A stretch of 64,000 nucleotides of DNA from Flagellimonas alvinocaridis (GTDB taxonomy: Bacteria > Bacteroidota > Bacteroidia > Flavobacteriales > Flavobacteriaceae): positions 62,001-126,000 of the forward strand of contig NZ_SNTZ01000002.1 in NCBI RefSeq assembly GCF_004916895.1, in the 5' to 3' direction. Positions 38,305 through 47,189 of this stretch are shown piece after piece. Under the pieces are notes generated by a model. That model was not told where the DNA came from, did not search any database, and saw only the letters and a list, made by a program, of their open reading frames with translations. The position numbers and the translations under genes were made by a program. Position 1 is the first letter of the stretch; every line of letters starts with the position of its first letter.

Positions 38305-39196
38305 AGAAAAGTACATTATCACCCTCAACTTTGTATTGGATTTGGGATGGGGTACTTATACTTTTTAACGCCATATTTAGGTCTGTGTTGTTGAAGCTGC
38401 CCGTAAAAAGCAACTCGGTGTTTATATTTTTTGTTGTCACACGGAGGTTAAACTGCCTTTCCAATTCAGCGAAGACAAATTGGAGGGGTATACTTTCAAA
38501 GCTACTTTCGTTGTTCATCCATGTGGGTTGATTGTCTTTGGGTTCCGCCGTTTTTACAAGTTTTCCATCAATGACCAAAAACGATGAACCCGCTGGCAAT
38601 TTGGTTTCTTGGTCATTAAAAGTAACGCTTACCAAACCTTCGTAACAAGTTACTTCAAAAAAACCTTTTCTATTTTCTACATTGAATTGGGTTCCGAGCA
38701 CTGCAACAGTTCCGTGGTCTGTTTGCACGGTGAATTTTTTTCCTTTGGCCACTTTAAAGAAAGCTTCTCCTTTCAGGGTTATATTTCGTTCTTGATCCCA
38801 CTTTTTCTTGCTAAAGGAGACATGTGAATCTGCATTTAGGAATACTTCGGAATTGTCGGGAAGAATCACTTCGGAACGTTCTGCTAGCGAAGTGCCAACA
38901 GATTCATCCAGTGTGTTCAGGTAGAAATAAGAACCAGCCAGCATAATGGCTATGACGGCGGCAACACGAAGGAATTTCTTGAACGGATTCAGGGTGATCA
39001 CCTTTGGTGCTTGGCCAAAATGTTGCTGTTTGATCAGTTCAAAAGCACTGTCCATATCAAATTCTGGAGACTTCAAAGTGCTTGAGATCTCTTTGAGCTT
39101 TTGATAGGAAGCATACTCTTCGGACTTTTTAAATTCCGCAAGCTCCTTTTCGGAAAGCTCTCCACTGAGCCATTTTGCCAAGTAATTTTCCTGCAT
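38282..39196 (-). CDS. FecR-family anti-sigma factor
   Basis: The product has 304 aa. A cytosolic N-terminus (LAKWLSGELSEKELAEFKKS) that binds sigma is followed by one span (FLRVAAVIAIMLAGSYFYLN, about 75-95), a periplasmic FecR domain with ILPDNSEVFLNADS, and a C-terminal DUF4974 domain (FTGSFNNTDLNMALKSI). It holds the ECF sigma factor until the receptor reports substrate. Its 3' end overlaps the receptor start by 23 bp or more. Confidence 0.92.
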   Translation of the reverse strand: MQENYLAKWLSGELSEKELAEFKKSEEYASYQKLKEISSTLKSPEFDMDSAFELIKQQHFGQAPKVITLNPFKKFLRVAAVIAIMLAGSYFYLNTLDESVGTSLAERSEVILPDNSEVFLNADSHVSFSKKKWDQERNITLKGEAFFKVAKGKKFTVQTDHGTVAVLGTQFNVENRKGFFEVTCYEGLVSVTFNDQETKLPAGSSFLVIDGKLVKTAEPKDNQPTWMNNESSFESIPLQFVFAELERQFNLRVTTKNINTELLFTGSFNNTDLNMALKSISTPSQIQYKVEGDNVLFYAGNTTP

Positions 39197-39339
39197 GGTT
39201 TCTATGCTTTACCTTATTGTAACAACTATATTCTAAAAAACCCTACTTTATCAATTAACAATGTTCAATTAGCAATATTCAATAAATGGTTAACGGCAAT
39301 TGATTATTGCTAATTATAAATTGTCCATTATACATTGTA
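39197..39339 (-). repeat. Long imperfect palindrome between sigma and anti-sigma genes
   Basis: The 143-bp gap is almost filled by two arms of about 30-40 bp (about 39253-39286 and 39298-39338) made of AATTAACAATG / ATTGCTAATT / CATTGT words. They are largely complementary with mismatches. In the operon mRNA this would fold between the sigma and fecR cistrons and could change their ratio. Confidence 0.6.
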
Positions 39340-39840
39340 TCATAAGCCATCTATTTGTTCCCTCAGACTTTTTAGGGCCAAATGCATCCGTTTTTCAATG
39401 GCTTTTACACTAACACCTTCCATTTCGGCGATCTCGGCATATTTTTTTCCATCGATTCTGTTCAATAAAAAAGTGGTCCGTTGATTTTCGGGAAGCGCGT
39501 TAAGGGCATTTTCCAACTTTTCTTTGTACTGCTTTTCTTCCATCAAAAATTCTGGCGAAAGATTGGAAGATTGTTCATTTACGGAATTAGCGTACTTCAA
39601 CCGTACCTTTTCAGCCTTTATTACATTTAAATAGAGGTTATTGGCAATGGTGTACACATAGGACTTTGCTTTCTCCGGGCTCACCTTTGCGCAGTTCTCC
39701 CAAAGCTTTACAAAAGCTTCCTGTACTGCATCATTTGCTTTTTCCGCGTTTCCAAATTTATAATAGATATAATTGAAAACCGTTTTGGAATTGGACTTGA
39801 ATATGGAACTGAAGACTTGTTCTTCACAAACGTTGCTCAT
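39340..39840 (-). CDS. ECF RNA polymerase sigma factor
   Basis: The product has 166 aa. Region 2 is seen in NAEKANDAVQEAFVKLWENC and SYVYTIANNLYLNVIK; region 4 in LNALPENQRTTFLLNRIDGK and YAEIAEMEGVSVKAIEKRMH. This is the FecI-like type common in Bacteroidetes. It is the first gene of an operon with FecR and a TonB receptor, so it should switch on receptor genes in answer to an external ligand. It is divergent from the acidic lipoprotein gene, with 114 bp between the starts. Confidence 0.93.
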   Translation of the reverse strand: MSNVCEEQVFSSIFKSNSKTVFNYIYYKFGNAEKANDAVQEAFVKLWENCAKVSPEKAKSYVYTIANNLYLNVIKAEKVRLKYANSVNEQSSNLSPEFLMEEKQYKEKLENALNALPENQRTTFLLNRIDGKKYAEIAEMEGVSVKAIEKRMHLALKSLREQIDGL

Positions 39841-39954
39841 GGAAAAAGGTTTGTTTCCGTTTCAAAGATATTTTAAAAAAAATTAAGATTTGGTAGGGTT
39901 TTTTTTAACGCAGTTGTTTTAGGATTGAATTCTAACCCCAAAATTCAAATTGTT
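39841..39954. promoter_or_regulatory. Divergent promoter region, sigma operon / acidic lipoprotein
   Basis: These 114 bp are shared by two divergent starts, with A- and T-runs (39880-39906) but no exact TAnnTTTG box. This is compatible with an alternative (ECF) promoter on either side. Confidence 0.35.
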
Positions 39955-41718
39955 ATGAAAAAGTTGATGCACAACTTCTTATACGTAGGCCTTTTACTTG
40001 CGGGCCTTAATTTTACTGCTTGCCAAGATGAGTTTGAGGAAATTGGCGGCGTTGAAGATCAGGAAACCATTATTGCCAACTCCAATACGGCACAACTGAT
40101 CGAGAAAACATCTTCCCAAGATGGTTCTTATGACAATATTGTGGACAAAGCAAGCTGTTTTGCCGTTAAGTTTCCCTATACCGTTGAGGTGAATGGAATC
40201 CAAATCACAATAGATTCCAAAGAAGACTTGCACACCATAGAGGAAATCTTTGATGAAATAGATGACGATGACGACATTCTTGATATCATCTTCCCCATTA
40301 CGATTACCCTTTCGGATTTTAGTGAAATCGTTATTGAAAACTTTGACCAATTGGAAGAAATGGCAAGAGATTGCCTAGAAGGAGGAGACGATGATGATAT
40401 TGAATGTATCGATTTTGTATACCCCATTACCTTGTTCAATTTTGATGTGAACAACCAAGTATCAGGAGAGGTTAAGATTGAAAGCGATGAGCAAATGAGA
40501 AAGTTCTTTGCAGAACTTGAGGATGATGCCTTGGTGAGTATTGACTTTCCCATCACCCTAAAAAAATACGATGGTACCGAAATCGTAGTTGAAAACAATG
40601 CCTCACTTGCTGCTGCGTTGAGCAATGCCAAGGACGATTGTGACGAAGATGACGATGATGATTATAATGATGATGATTTTAGCAAAGAACGATTGGACGC
40701 TTATTTGGTGGAATGCCCATGGGAAGTAAGAGAAGTAATCCGCAATGAAGTGGACCAGACCGGTCAATATTTTGAATACTTGATGACTTTTTCCGAAGAT
40801 GGTGCCGTAGTAGTAAAAGTTGCCAGCGGAAATACACTTAACGGTACTTGGAGTACAACTCAGTCTGACCATGGACCAGTTCTGGCCTTGGAGTTCGACA
40901 CCTTGGTTGACTTTAATTTGGAATGGGTGGTATACGAAGTCGGAGAAGGTAAAATCAAGCTATATGCCGAAAGTGCCAACAGGATCATACTTAAGCAACG
41001 ATGTGATATCAATCCTGGAGAAGAACCAGACCCTGATACGTTGAGAGCTATCCTTGGTGAATGCGAATGGATCATTAAAAAAGTGAAAAACCAAGGCGAA
41101 GAGATTGAAAGATTGTTGGGCTATGAATTCAAGTTTATGGCAGAGGGTGTGGTTACCTTGAGCAATGGTGTGTCAACTTCCGAAGGTACTTGGGAAATAG
41201 GCCTTAACAGCCAGTTGGTCATGTCACTTATGATTACCATGGGAGATGAACCCGGGGTTAACTTCGAATGGCCTTTAAGAGATCTTGCCAATGACAGACT
41301 TAAATTTGAAGTGGAAGATATTGGCTACGAACTAATCTTACAGCGTGTTTGTGATGATAATGCTGATGATGAAGATGTAGCGGAAATTAGGAATATTATG
41401 ATGGGTGGACCATGGATGGTTGCGCAGTATACGGAAAACAATGAAGACCTTACCAGTGAATATGCTACTATGGAATTCAATTTCGATACCATGCACCAAG
41501 TAGGAGTATCTATAAATGATGATTCAATTGCAGAAGGACTGTGGAGGGTGTTGAGAAACCATGATGGAGTGCTGAAATTCTATTTGAATTTAGGTGCAGA
41601 AGGCTCTTTGGGAGAGCTTACCGAAGATTGGTATATCAACATGGTTGAGGCCAACAGAATTGAATTGGTACATGAACAAGAGAACTCAACGGAGATATTG
41701 GTCTTTGAAAAACCATAA
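39955..41718 (+). CDS. Acidic lipoprotein made of two sets of internal repeats
   Basis: 587 aa from ATG 39955 (an in-frame ATG 30 bp earlier would hide the signal). The lipobox is LNFTAC. The first half has about three or four modules of about 65 aa with a shared core (VKFPYTVEVNG, IIFPITITLSD, FVYPITLFNFD, IDFPITLKKYDG), separated by Asp/Glu clusters such as DDDDD. The second half has three modules of about 95 aa starting ECPWEV, ECEWII and GGPWMV, with GTW and ending in a C or E-rich turn; these look lipocalin-like. The acidic loops could bind calcium. It faces the sigma operon, so it may be a member of that regulon. The function is unknown. Confidence 0.8.
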   Translation: MKKLMHNFLYVGLLLAGLNFTACQDEFEEIGGVEDQETIIANSNTAQLIEKTSSQDGSYDNIVDKASCFAVKFPYTVEVNGIQITIDSKEDLHTIEEIFDEIDDDDDILDIIFPITITLSDFSEIVIENFDQLEEMARDCLEGGDDDDIECIDFVYPITLFNFDVNNQVSGEVKIESDEQMRKFFAELEDDALVSIDFPITLKKYDGTEIVVENNASLAAALSNAKDDCDEDDDDDYNDDDFSKERLDAYLVECPWEVREVIRNEVDQTGQYFEYLMTFSEDGAVVVKVASGNTLNGTWSTTQSDHGPVLALEFDTLVDFNLEWVVYEVGEGKIKLYAESANRIILKQRCDINPGEEPDPDTLRAILGECEWIIKKVKNQGEEIERLLGYEFKFMAEGVVTLSNGVSTSEGTWEIGLNSQLVMSLMITMGDEPGVNFEWPLRDLANDRLKFEVEDIGYELILQRVCDDNADDEDVAEIRNIMMGGPWMVAQYTENNEDLTSEYATMEFNFDTMHQVGVSINDDSIAEGLWRVLRNHDGVLKFYLNLGAEGSLGELTEDWYINMVEANRIELVHEQENSTEILVFEKP

Positions 41719-41741
41719 AATTTCCCCAATCTGTTAGTTTG

Positions 41742-41776
41742 AAAAGGACGGCTCTCCCCAAAGCCGTCCTTTTCTT
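41742..41776 (+). terminator. Terminator after the acidic lipoprotein
   Basis: AAAAGGACGGCT (41742-41753) pairs with AGCCGTCCTTTT (41762-41773) around CTCCCCAA and continues into T-rich sequence. The ffh promoter starts directly after it. Confidence 0.92.
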
Positions 41777-41788
41777 TTTAATTATTCT

Positions 41789-41796
41789 TAAATTTG
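41789..41796 (+). promoter_or_regulatory. -7 box TAAATTTG for ffh
   Basis: An exact TAnnTTTG match 26 bp before the ffh ATG, just behind the preceding terminator. Confidence 0.6.
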
Positions 41797-41822
41797 TCCC
41801 TCTTTTAAACTGAAGTAAGAAC

Positions 41823-43151
41823 ATGTTCGACAATTTAAGCGATAAACTGGATAAGGCGCTCCACGTCCTCAAAGGACATGGACAGATTACGGAGATCAAT
41901 GTGGCGGAAACCCTTAAGGAAGTTCGTAGGGCCCTATTGGATGCCGATGTCAACTTTAAGATAGCCAAGGAATTTACCAATACCGTAAAGGAAAAGGCAT
42001 TGGGTCAGAACGTACTGACCACCCTTCAGCCCGGCCAACTTATGGTCAAGATTGTCAAGGACGAGCTTACGCAACTTATGGGAGGCGATGCCGAGGATAT
42101 CGACCTGTCAGGAAACCCATCCGTGATTTTGATGTCCGGTCTACAAGGTTCCGGTAAGACCACCTTCTCCGGAAAATTGGCCAATTACCTTAAAAACAAG
42201 AAAACCAAAAAACCATTATTGGTGGCCTGTGATGTGTATCGTCCCGCGGCGATTGACCAGTTGCATGTGGTTGGCGAACAAATTGGGGTTGAGGTGTATT
42301 CCGATCGGGAGAACAATGATCCCGTGGCCATTGCCAAAGCTGGTATAAAACACGCCAAAAGTTTAGGTTGCAATGTGGTGATCGTGGATACCGCTGGTCG
42401 TTTGGCCGTGGATGAACAAATGATGACCGAGATTGCCAACATCCATAAAGCCATTGAGCCCCAGGAGACTCTTTTTGTGGTGGATTCCATGACGGGTCAG
42501 GATGCGGTGAATACGGCCAAGGCCTTCAACGATGTACTCAACTTTGATGGGGTTATCCTGACCAAATTGGATGGAGATACCCGTGGGGGTGCAGCCATTT
42601 CCATTAAATCTGTGGTGGACAAACCCATTAAGTTCATCGGTACCGGTGAAAAAATGGAAGCCATCGATGTTTTCCACCCTTCAAGGATGGCCGATCGTAT
42701 TTTGGGGATGGGAGATGTGGTTTCCTTGGTAGAACGTGCCCAAGAGCAGTTCGACGAGGAGCAGGCCCGTAAAATCCAAAAGAAAATTGCCAAGAACAAG
42801 TTTGGTTTTGACGACTTCCTAAGCCAGATTCAACAAATCAAACGGATGGGGAACATGAAAGACCTTATGGGAATGATTCCCGGTGCGGGAAAGGCCCTTA
42901 AAGGCTTGGATATTGATGACGATGCCTTTAAGCATATTGAGGCCATTATCCACTCCATGACCCCTGATGAACGTTCTACACCATCCAAACTCAATGCCAG
43001 TAGAAAAAAGCGTATCGCAGCTGGTAGTGGCACTTCCATCCAAGAAGTGAATCAATTGCTAAAACAGTTTGACCAAATGAGCAAAATGATGAAGATGATG
43101 CAAGGTGGAGGTGGCAAAAAGATGATGCAGATGATGCAGAACATGCGATAA
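41823..43151 (+). CDS. ffh: Signal recognition particle protein Ffh (SRP54)
   Basis: Ffh binds signal sequences on the ribosome and delivers them to FtsY and SecY. It has 442 aa. The N domain is followed by the G domain with P-loop GLQGSGKTTFSGKLA, DTAGRLAVDEQMM and TKLDGDTRGGAA. The Met-rich M domain carries the RNA-binding helices and ends in a Met/Gly tail (MMKMMQGGGGKKMMQ). Confidence 0.98.
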   Translation: MFDNLSDKLDKALHVLKGHGQITEINVAETLKEVRRALLDADVNFKIAKEFTNTVKEKALGQNVLTTLQPGQLMVKIVKDELTQLMGGDAEDIDLSGNPSVILMSGLQGSGKTTFSGKLANYLKNKKTKKPLLVACDVYRPAAIDQLHVVGEQIGVEVYSDRENNDPVAIAKAGIKHAKSLGCNVVIVDTAGRLAVDEQMMTEIANIHKAIEPQETLFVVDSMTGQDAVNTAKAFNDVLNFDGVILTKLDGDTRGGAAISIKSVVDKPIKFIGTGEKMEAIDVFHPSRMADRILGMGDVVSLVERAQEQFDEEQARKIQKKIAKNKFGFDDFLSQIQQIKRMGNMKDLMGMIPGAGKALKGLDIDDDAFKHIEAIIHSMTPDERSTPSKLNASRKKRIAAGSGTSIQEVNQLLKQFDQMSKMMKMMQGGGGKKMMQMMQNMR

Positions 43152-43260
43152 TTTTGTCAGACAACAGACATCGGACACTAGACTTCAGAAATCAGATATC
43201 TGAAATCAGACAATAGATAACAGAACCACTATTTAATTACCAGAAAACCAAAGCCAGACC
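43152..43260. repeat. Word-repeat palindrome between ffh and folD
   Basis: The region from about 43156 to 43226 consists of variants of CAGACA, CAGAAATC and AGACTTCAG. It includes the perfect palindrome CAGATATCTG and the inverted pair TTCAGA/TCTGAA. It is another member of the AT-rich word-palindrome type. The remaining bases up to folD show nothing clear. Confidence 0.55.
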
Positions 43261-44148
43261 ATGGAAATCCTTGACGGAAAAAAAATATCAAACCAAATCA
43301 AAGAAGAAATCGCCGTTGAGGTGGCGCAAATGAAAGAAAGAGGGGAAAAAGTACCCCATTTGGCCGCTGTTTTGGTGGGGAACGATGGTGCTAGCCTAAC
43401 CTATGTGGGCAGTAAAGTACGTTCCTGTAAAAAAATAGGTTTCGAATCCACCTTGATCCATCTTCCTGAAGACACCACAGAGGATGCCCTGTTGAAGCAG
43501 GTAGCGGAGCTTAATGCCAATCCAGATATTGACGGATATATTGTTCAGTTGCCCCTGCCCAAGCATATTGATGAGGAAAAAGTGCTACTGGCTGTTGACC
43601 CAGATAAGGATGTTGATGGTTTTCATCCCACCAATTTTGGAAAAATGGCCCTTGACATGGAGTCGTTCATTCCTGCTACTCCCTTTGGTATTATGGAATT
43701 GCTGCGTAGATACAATGTTGAAACTTCAGGCAAGCACACTGTAGTGATCGGTAGAAGCCATATTGTGGGAAGGCCTATCAGTATTTTGATGAGCCAGAAA
43801 GGAAAAGCGGCCGATGCCACGGTTACCCTAACCCATAGTAGGACCAAGGATCTTAAATCACTTACCTTGCAAGCCGATATTGTGGTCTCGGCATTGGGAG
43901 TTCCCAATTTCCTTAAAGCCGATATGGTCAAGGATGGGGTGGTCATCATAGATGTGGGTATTACCCGCGTTCCCGATGAAACCAAGGAACGGGGATACTA
44001 CATCACTGGGGACGTCGATTTTGAAAATGTGGGCAAAAAAGCCTCTTACATCACGCCAGTTCCTGGTGGCGTAGGTCCTATGACCATTGCCATGTTGCTA
44101 AAAAACACCTTGTTGGCTAGAGGAAGACACAAAAACAAGAAAAATTAG
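43261..44148 (+). CDS. folD: Methylenetetrahydrofolate dehydrogenase/cyclohydrolase
   Basis: FolD makes 10-formyl-THF from 5,10-methylene-THF with NADP. It has 295 aa. [19 protein letters not shown] holds the Tyr and Lys of the active site; [20 protein letters not shown] and [17 protein letters not shown] (Rossmann turn) follow, with [18 protein letters not shown] at the end. Its stop overlaps by four bases with a convergent lipoprotein gene. Confidence 0.97.
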   Translation: MEILDGKKISNQIKEEIAVEVAQMKERGEKVPHLAAVLVGNDGASLTYVGSKVRSCKKIGFESTLIHLPEDTTEDALLKQVAELNANPDIDGYIVQLPLPKHIDEEKVLLAVDPDKDVDGFHPTNFGKMALDMESFIPATPFGIMELLRRYNVETSGKHTVVIGRSHIVGRPISILMSQKGKAADATVTLTHSRTKDLKSLTLQADIVVSALGVPNFLKADMVKDGVVIIDVGITRVPDETKERGYYITGDVDFENVGKKASYITPVPGGVGPMTIAMLLKNTLLARGRHKNKKN

Positions 44149-44300
44149 TTCACTTTTTCCTGCTCCATCCTATCTAAAAGGGCTTGTTGCTCCTCTTCAG
44201 GAGTAATGTGGTCAAACTCAGTCTCTCCTTCGTCATTGGTGCAACTTGTTACTGCCATTGATGAAAAAAATATGGTAATTAGGAGTAGAATTATTTTCAT
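44145..44300 (-). CDS. Very small lipoprotein
   Basis: The 51-aa product is read from the ATG at 44300 (an upstream in-frame ATG at 44339 would add 13 charged residues before the signal). [19 protein letters not shown] is a signal peptide with lipobox; the mature part is about 32 residues and highly acidic ([16 protein letters not shown]). No function is recognised. Confidence 0.6.
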   Translation of the reverse strand: MKIILLLITIFFSSMAVTSCTNDEGETEFDHITPEEEQQALLDRMEQEKVN

Positions 44301-44419
44301 GATGATGCGATTTGGGAGGCTTAATGGCCGGTTCATCAACCTATATAACGATTAAGATTTTTGATTCTTGTTTTTTCACCCAAATATTCGATAACTTACC
44401 TATCTGAAAATCAAAGTAT

Positions 44420-45046
44420 ATGGCCGGTATGGTTAGAAACAGGGTAGCTTGGATTGTGTTCGCCTTTTTGGCCATGGCCATTGGAATATATCCCTTGGCT
44501 TATTTATTTTCCTCTGGTGATTTTGGTCTTCTGGCCGGAAAATCAAAGGAACTATTGGCCAATCAAGTTTGGCGTGCTGCTTTCTACGGACATATTTCCT
44601 TTGGAGGATTGGCCTTGTTATTGGGGTGGTCGCAGTTTAGTAAAAAGTTACGTTCCAAGTACTTAAAACTACACCGAAACCTTGGGAAAGTTTATGTAGG
44701 GGCAGCTTTCATCAGTGGAATCTTTGGAGTATATCTGGGATTTTTCGCAACAGGGGGTATTGTTCCGGCACTAGGATTTATAGGGTTGGGATTGATATGG
44801 TTATACACCACGGGATGGGCATATTGGGCTATCAGAAAAAAAGACCTGTCCTTGCATCAGGGAATGATGATCTACAGCTACGCGGCCTGTTTTGCAGCAG
44901 TTACACTTCGCATTTGGCTACCTTTGCTAACAATGGTTTTTGGCGAATTTTTAATTGCCTACAAGATTGTGGCATGGCTTTGTTGGGTGCCCAACATGGT
45001 ATTTGCCCATTTGTGGGTAAGAAGAAAAGGGCTCACTTTGGAATGA
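44420..45046 (+). CDS. DUF2306 integral membrane protein, second copy
   Basis: The product has 208 aa and about six to seven spans. HISFGGLALLLGWSQFS, LKLHRNLGKVYVGAAFISG and LSLHQGMMIYSYAACFAAV align with HFAPAATTLFLG, LKFHRISGKIYIIG and VKVHKEFMIRSYVCG of the copy at 24324-24980. The two are old paralogues, not a recent duplication. The function is unknown. Confidence 0.8.
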   Translation: MAGMVRNRVAWIVFAFLAMAIGIYPLAYLFSSGDFGLLAGKSKELLANQVWRAAFYGHISFGGLALLLGWSQFSKKLRSKYLKLHRNLGKVYVGAAFISGIFGVYLGFFATGGIVPALGFIGLGLIWLYTTGWAYWAIRKKDLSLHQGMMIYSYAACFAAVTLRIWLPLLTMVFGEFLIAYKIVAWLCWVPNMVFAHLWVRRKGLTLE

Positions 45047-45050
45047 GTTC

Positions 45051-45866
45051 TTACTCGTCAAGAATCTTTAACGCCACTTTCCTAAAATCTATGGCTTGAC
45101 CTTCACTTTGAAGCGCAATGAATCCTTCTTTTAGAGGGGTCCCATCAATTTTAATGGATTCGTCATAGCGATTGGCCACCCCACCACCAATCTGGGGCTT
45201 GCTGTATTCCAGTACCTTTTTGCCATTGATGATATGGGTAATCAACGAATCGGTATGTACAATCAGCTCTGCACGTACCCATTCCCCAACAGGATAGGTG
45301 TCGCTGGAAGAACTAATGCAGTGTCTAGGGTCAATCTGTCCTTCATAAACCACATCTGTCCCTGGTGAACACATGTTTCCGGTTGGTCTGGATTCTCCTT
45401 TGTTTACTTCCGCAAGAAACTGCATCTCCACAGAAATGGGCCAATCTTGCTCCTTGGGCATGGTTCTGGGGTCTTGGGAGTGGAACATGACCCCACTGTT
45501 TAGCAATGTATAATCTGGTGCAGTCTCGTACCATCCCTCCACAAACCGATATTCCACAACCAAATGATAGTTGGAAAAAGGTTGGTCGTAATACAAATGA
45601 CCATAGCGTTCATTGAAATGGCCTTCATAGTTATCGTACCTCACCTGGAGAATACTATCTTTTACTCTAAAAGTGTCCCCAAAATTATCCCCAACCTCAT
45701 AGTGGTGAATTTTTACGGTCCAATTGTCCAAATTTGCCCCGTTGAACAGTTGAATCCATTCACTTTGGTCTTTTCCAGTTTCCTTGTTTTTTTGCTTGCA
45801 GCCGAGGGTGAATACTGTTATTGCCAGTGTAGAAGCTAGCAGAAAAATAGGCTTTACGTTTTTCAT
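45051..45866 (-). CDS. DUF1080 (3-keto-disaccharide hydrolase-like) lipoprotein
   Basis: The product has 271 aa. The signal ends in TVFTLGC (lipobox). The laminarinase-like jelly roll is recognisable from WIQLFNGANLDNWTVKI at the start, NSGVMFHSQDPR and VEMQFLAEVN in the middle, and GFIALQSEGQAIDFRKVAL at the end. Members act on glycosides in the periplasm or on the cell surface. It lies 9 bp from the VOC gene on the same strand. Confidence 0.88.
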   Translation of the reverse strand: MKNVKPIFLLASTLAITVFTLGCKQKNKETGKDQSEWIQLFNGANLDNWTVKIHHYEVGDNFGDTFRVKDSILQVRYDNYEGHFNERYGHLYYDQPFSNYHLVVEYRFVEGWYETAPDYTLLNSGVMFHSQDPRTMPKEQDWPISVEMQFLAEVNKGESRPTGNMCSPGTDVVYEGQIDPRHCISSSSDTYPVGEWVRAELIVHTDSLITHIINGKKVLEYSKPQIGGGVANRYDESIKIDGTPLKEGFIALQSEGQAIDFRKVALKILDE

Positions 45867-45875
45867 GGTTGACTT

Positions 45876-46298
45876 CTATTTGGCGAACAATTGGTCCATA
45901 TCCTTAAAAGCTTTAAATTCAAGGGCGTTTCCGGCAGGGTCTAAAAAGAACATGGTGGCCTGTTCCCCAACTTCGCCTTTAAAACGGATATAGGGTTCGA
46001 TGACAAATTCAACTCCTTTTTTCTTCAAGTTTTCAGAAAAAGACTCAAAAGTTTCCCAAGGTAGTACCACACCATAATGTGGCACGGGAACGTTTTTACC
46101 ATCTACAGGATTGGTGTGGAGCGTTTCTTCAGATTTTGGTTTGTAATGAATCACCAATTGATGCCCGAATAGGTTAAAATCTACCCAATGATCACTACTG
46201 CGACCTTCTTCGCATTCTAGGATGTCCCTATAAAAAGTTCGGCATTCATCTAAATTGTGAACGGGAATGGCAACATGGAAGGGAGTAATCTGCTTCAT
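45876..46298 (-). CDS. VOC-superfamily (glyoxalase/dioxygenase-like) protein
   Basis: The product has 140 aa with two beta-alpha-beta-beta-beta units. [20 protein letters not shown] carries the first metal His, GHQLVIHY the second, and [15 protein letters not shown] the C-terminal Glu. The substrate is not clear. It is upstream of the DUF1080 gene and is preceded by the alpha/beta hydrolase gene on the same strand 32 bp away, so the three may be one transcript. Confidence 0.85.
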   Translation of the reverse strand: MKQITPFHVAIPVHNLDECRTFYRDILECEEGRSSDHWVDFNLFGHQLVIHYKPKSEETLHTNPVDGKNVPVPHYGVVLPWETFESFSENLKKKGVEFVIEPYIRFKGEVGEQATMFFLDPAGNALEFKAFKDMDQLFAK

Positions 46299-46330
46299 GA
46301 TGATTTTTTAGGAAATTTAAGATTTCTCCC

Positions 46331-47170
46331 CTAGGCATCCAAAAAATCTATGATTTGATTGTTTACGTCATCTTGATGCATGGAGTGTCCCAAGCCTTCA
46401 GTACTTACCAAAGTGCTGCCTGACCATTGGGCATGGACTTCTTTTGACGCTTTGTACGGAGCTATTGCATCGTGTACATCGTGGAACAATAATCCTTTTT
46501 TTGTGTTGGATTGGGCAAATTTGGATGTGGAAAATTCCCGTATTTGGAATCCAAACCGATCAAGGATGTAATTGTCCAAAGATTTCATGACACGGTCGTT
46601 GAATTTTAATATGTTTTGAAAATGACCCATGATTTCATGGAACTCGGAAGGGGACCCAATGGTGATAATCTTCTCAACCTTTGGATTTGGATTTTTGTAT
46701 TCATTGTACATCAATGTCATACCGCCAACGGAATGCCCAATGAGGTGTTTAGGATTGTATTTGTTCACCATGTGGTGCACAGCCTGTTCGTAGAGAGGTA
46801 CATAGAGCAACTTACCCGAAGAATATCCGTGGGAGGGGGCATCAAAAGCAATGATGTTAAAATTGGCTTCCCGGAGTTTTTTGATGAGATTTCTCCAGCG
46901 AAAGGTATTGCTCTCCCATCCATGGACCAACAATACGGTTTCTTTGTCACCGGGCCAATGATAGGATTGTAATTGATGTCCGGCTACTTCTTCAACCTCG
47001 TGTTTTGCATCTTTCAAATATTCTTCCTGCTGGGGTTGTACCCTTCCTTTCCGAACGGTGCAAAACAAACAGAAAGCTCTGTGCGCTGCTTTTTTTGGGG
47101 CTACCAGCGTATAGACGTTAAAATATTGTCCGTAGGCCAATGGAGCTATTTTATTCAACAGTTTTTTCAT
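46331..47170 (-). CDS. Alpha/beta hydrolase
   Basis: The product has 279 aa, no signal peptide. The oxyanion region is VHGWESNTFRW, the nucleophile Ser is in LIGHSVGGMTL, and the Asp and His are in FHDVHDAIAPY and EGLGHSMHQDD. The substrate is unknown. It is divergent from the HxlR regulator and carries an inverted repeat in its 5' region, so it is the likely regulated target. Confidence 0.88.
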   Translation of the reverse strand: MKKLLNKIAPLAYGQYFNVYTLVAPKKAAHRAFCLFCTVRKGRVQPQQEEYLKDAKHEVEEVAGHQLQSYHWPGDKETVLLVHGWESNTFRWRNLIKKLREANFNIIAFDAPSHGYSSGKLLYVPLYEQAVHHMVNKYNPKHLIGHSVGGMTLMYNEYKNPNPKVEKIITIGSPSEFHEIMGHFQNILKFNDRVMKSLDNYILDRFGFQIREFSTSKFAQSNTKKGLLFHDVHDAIAPYKASKEVHAQWSGSTLVSTEGLGHSMHQDDVNNQIIDFLDA

Positions 47171-47174
47171 ATCG

Positions 47175-47189
47175 GTTACTTTTTGTAAC
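47175..47189. promoter_or_regulatory. Candidate HxlR operator
   Basis: GTTAC-TTTTT-GTAAC, followed by a second TTAC half, lies 5 bp outside the hydrolase ATG in the 92-bp gap shared with the HxlR gene. Dyads of this size suit a dimeric winged-helix regulator. Confidence 0.5.
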
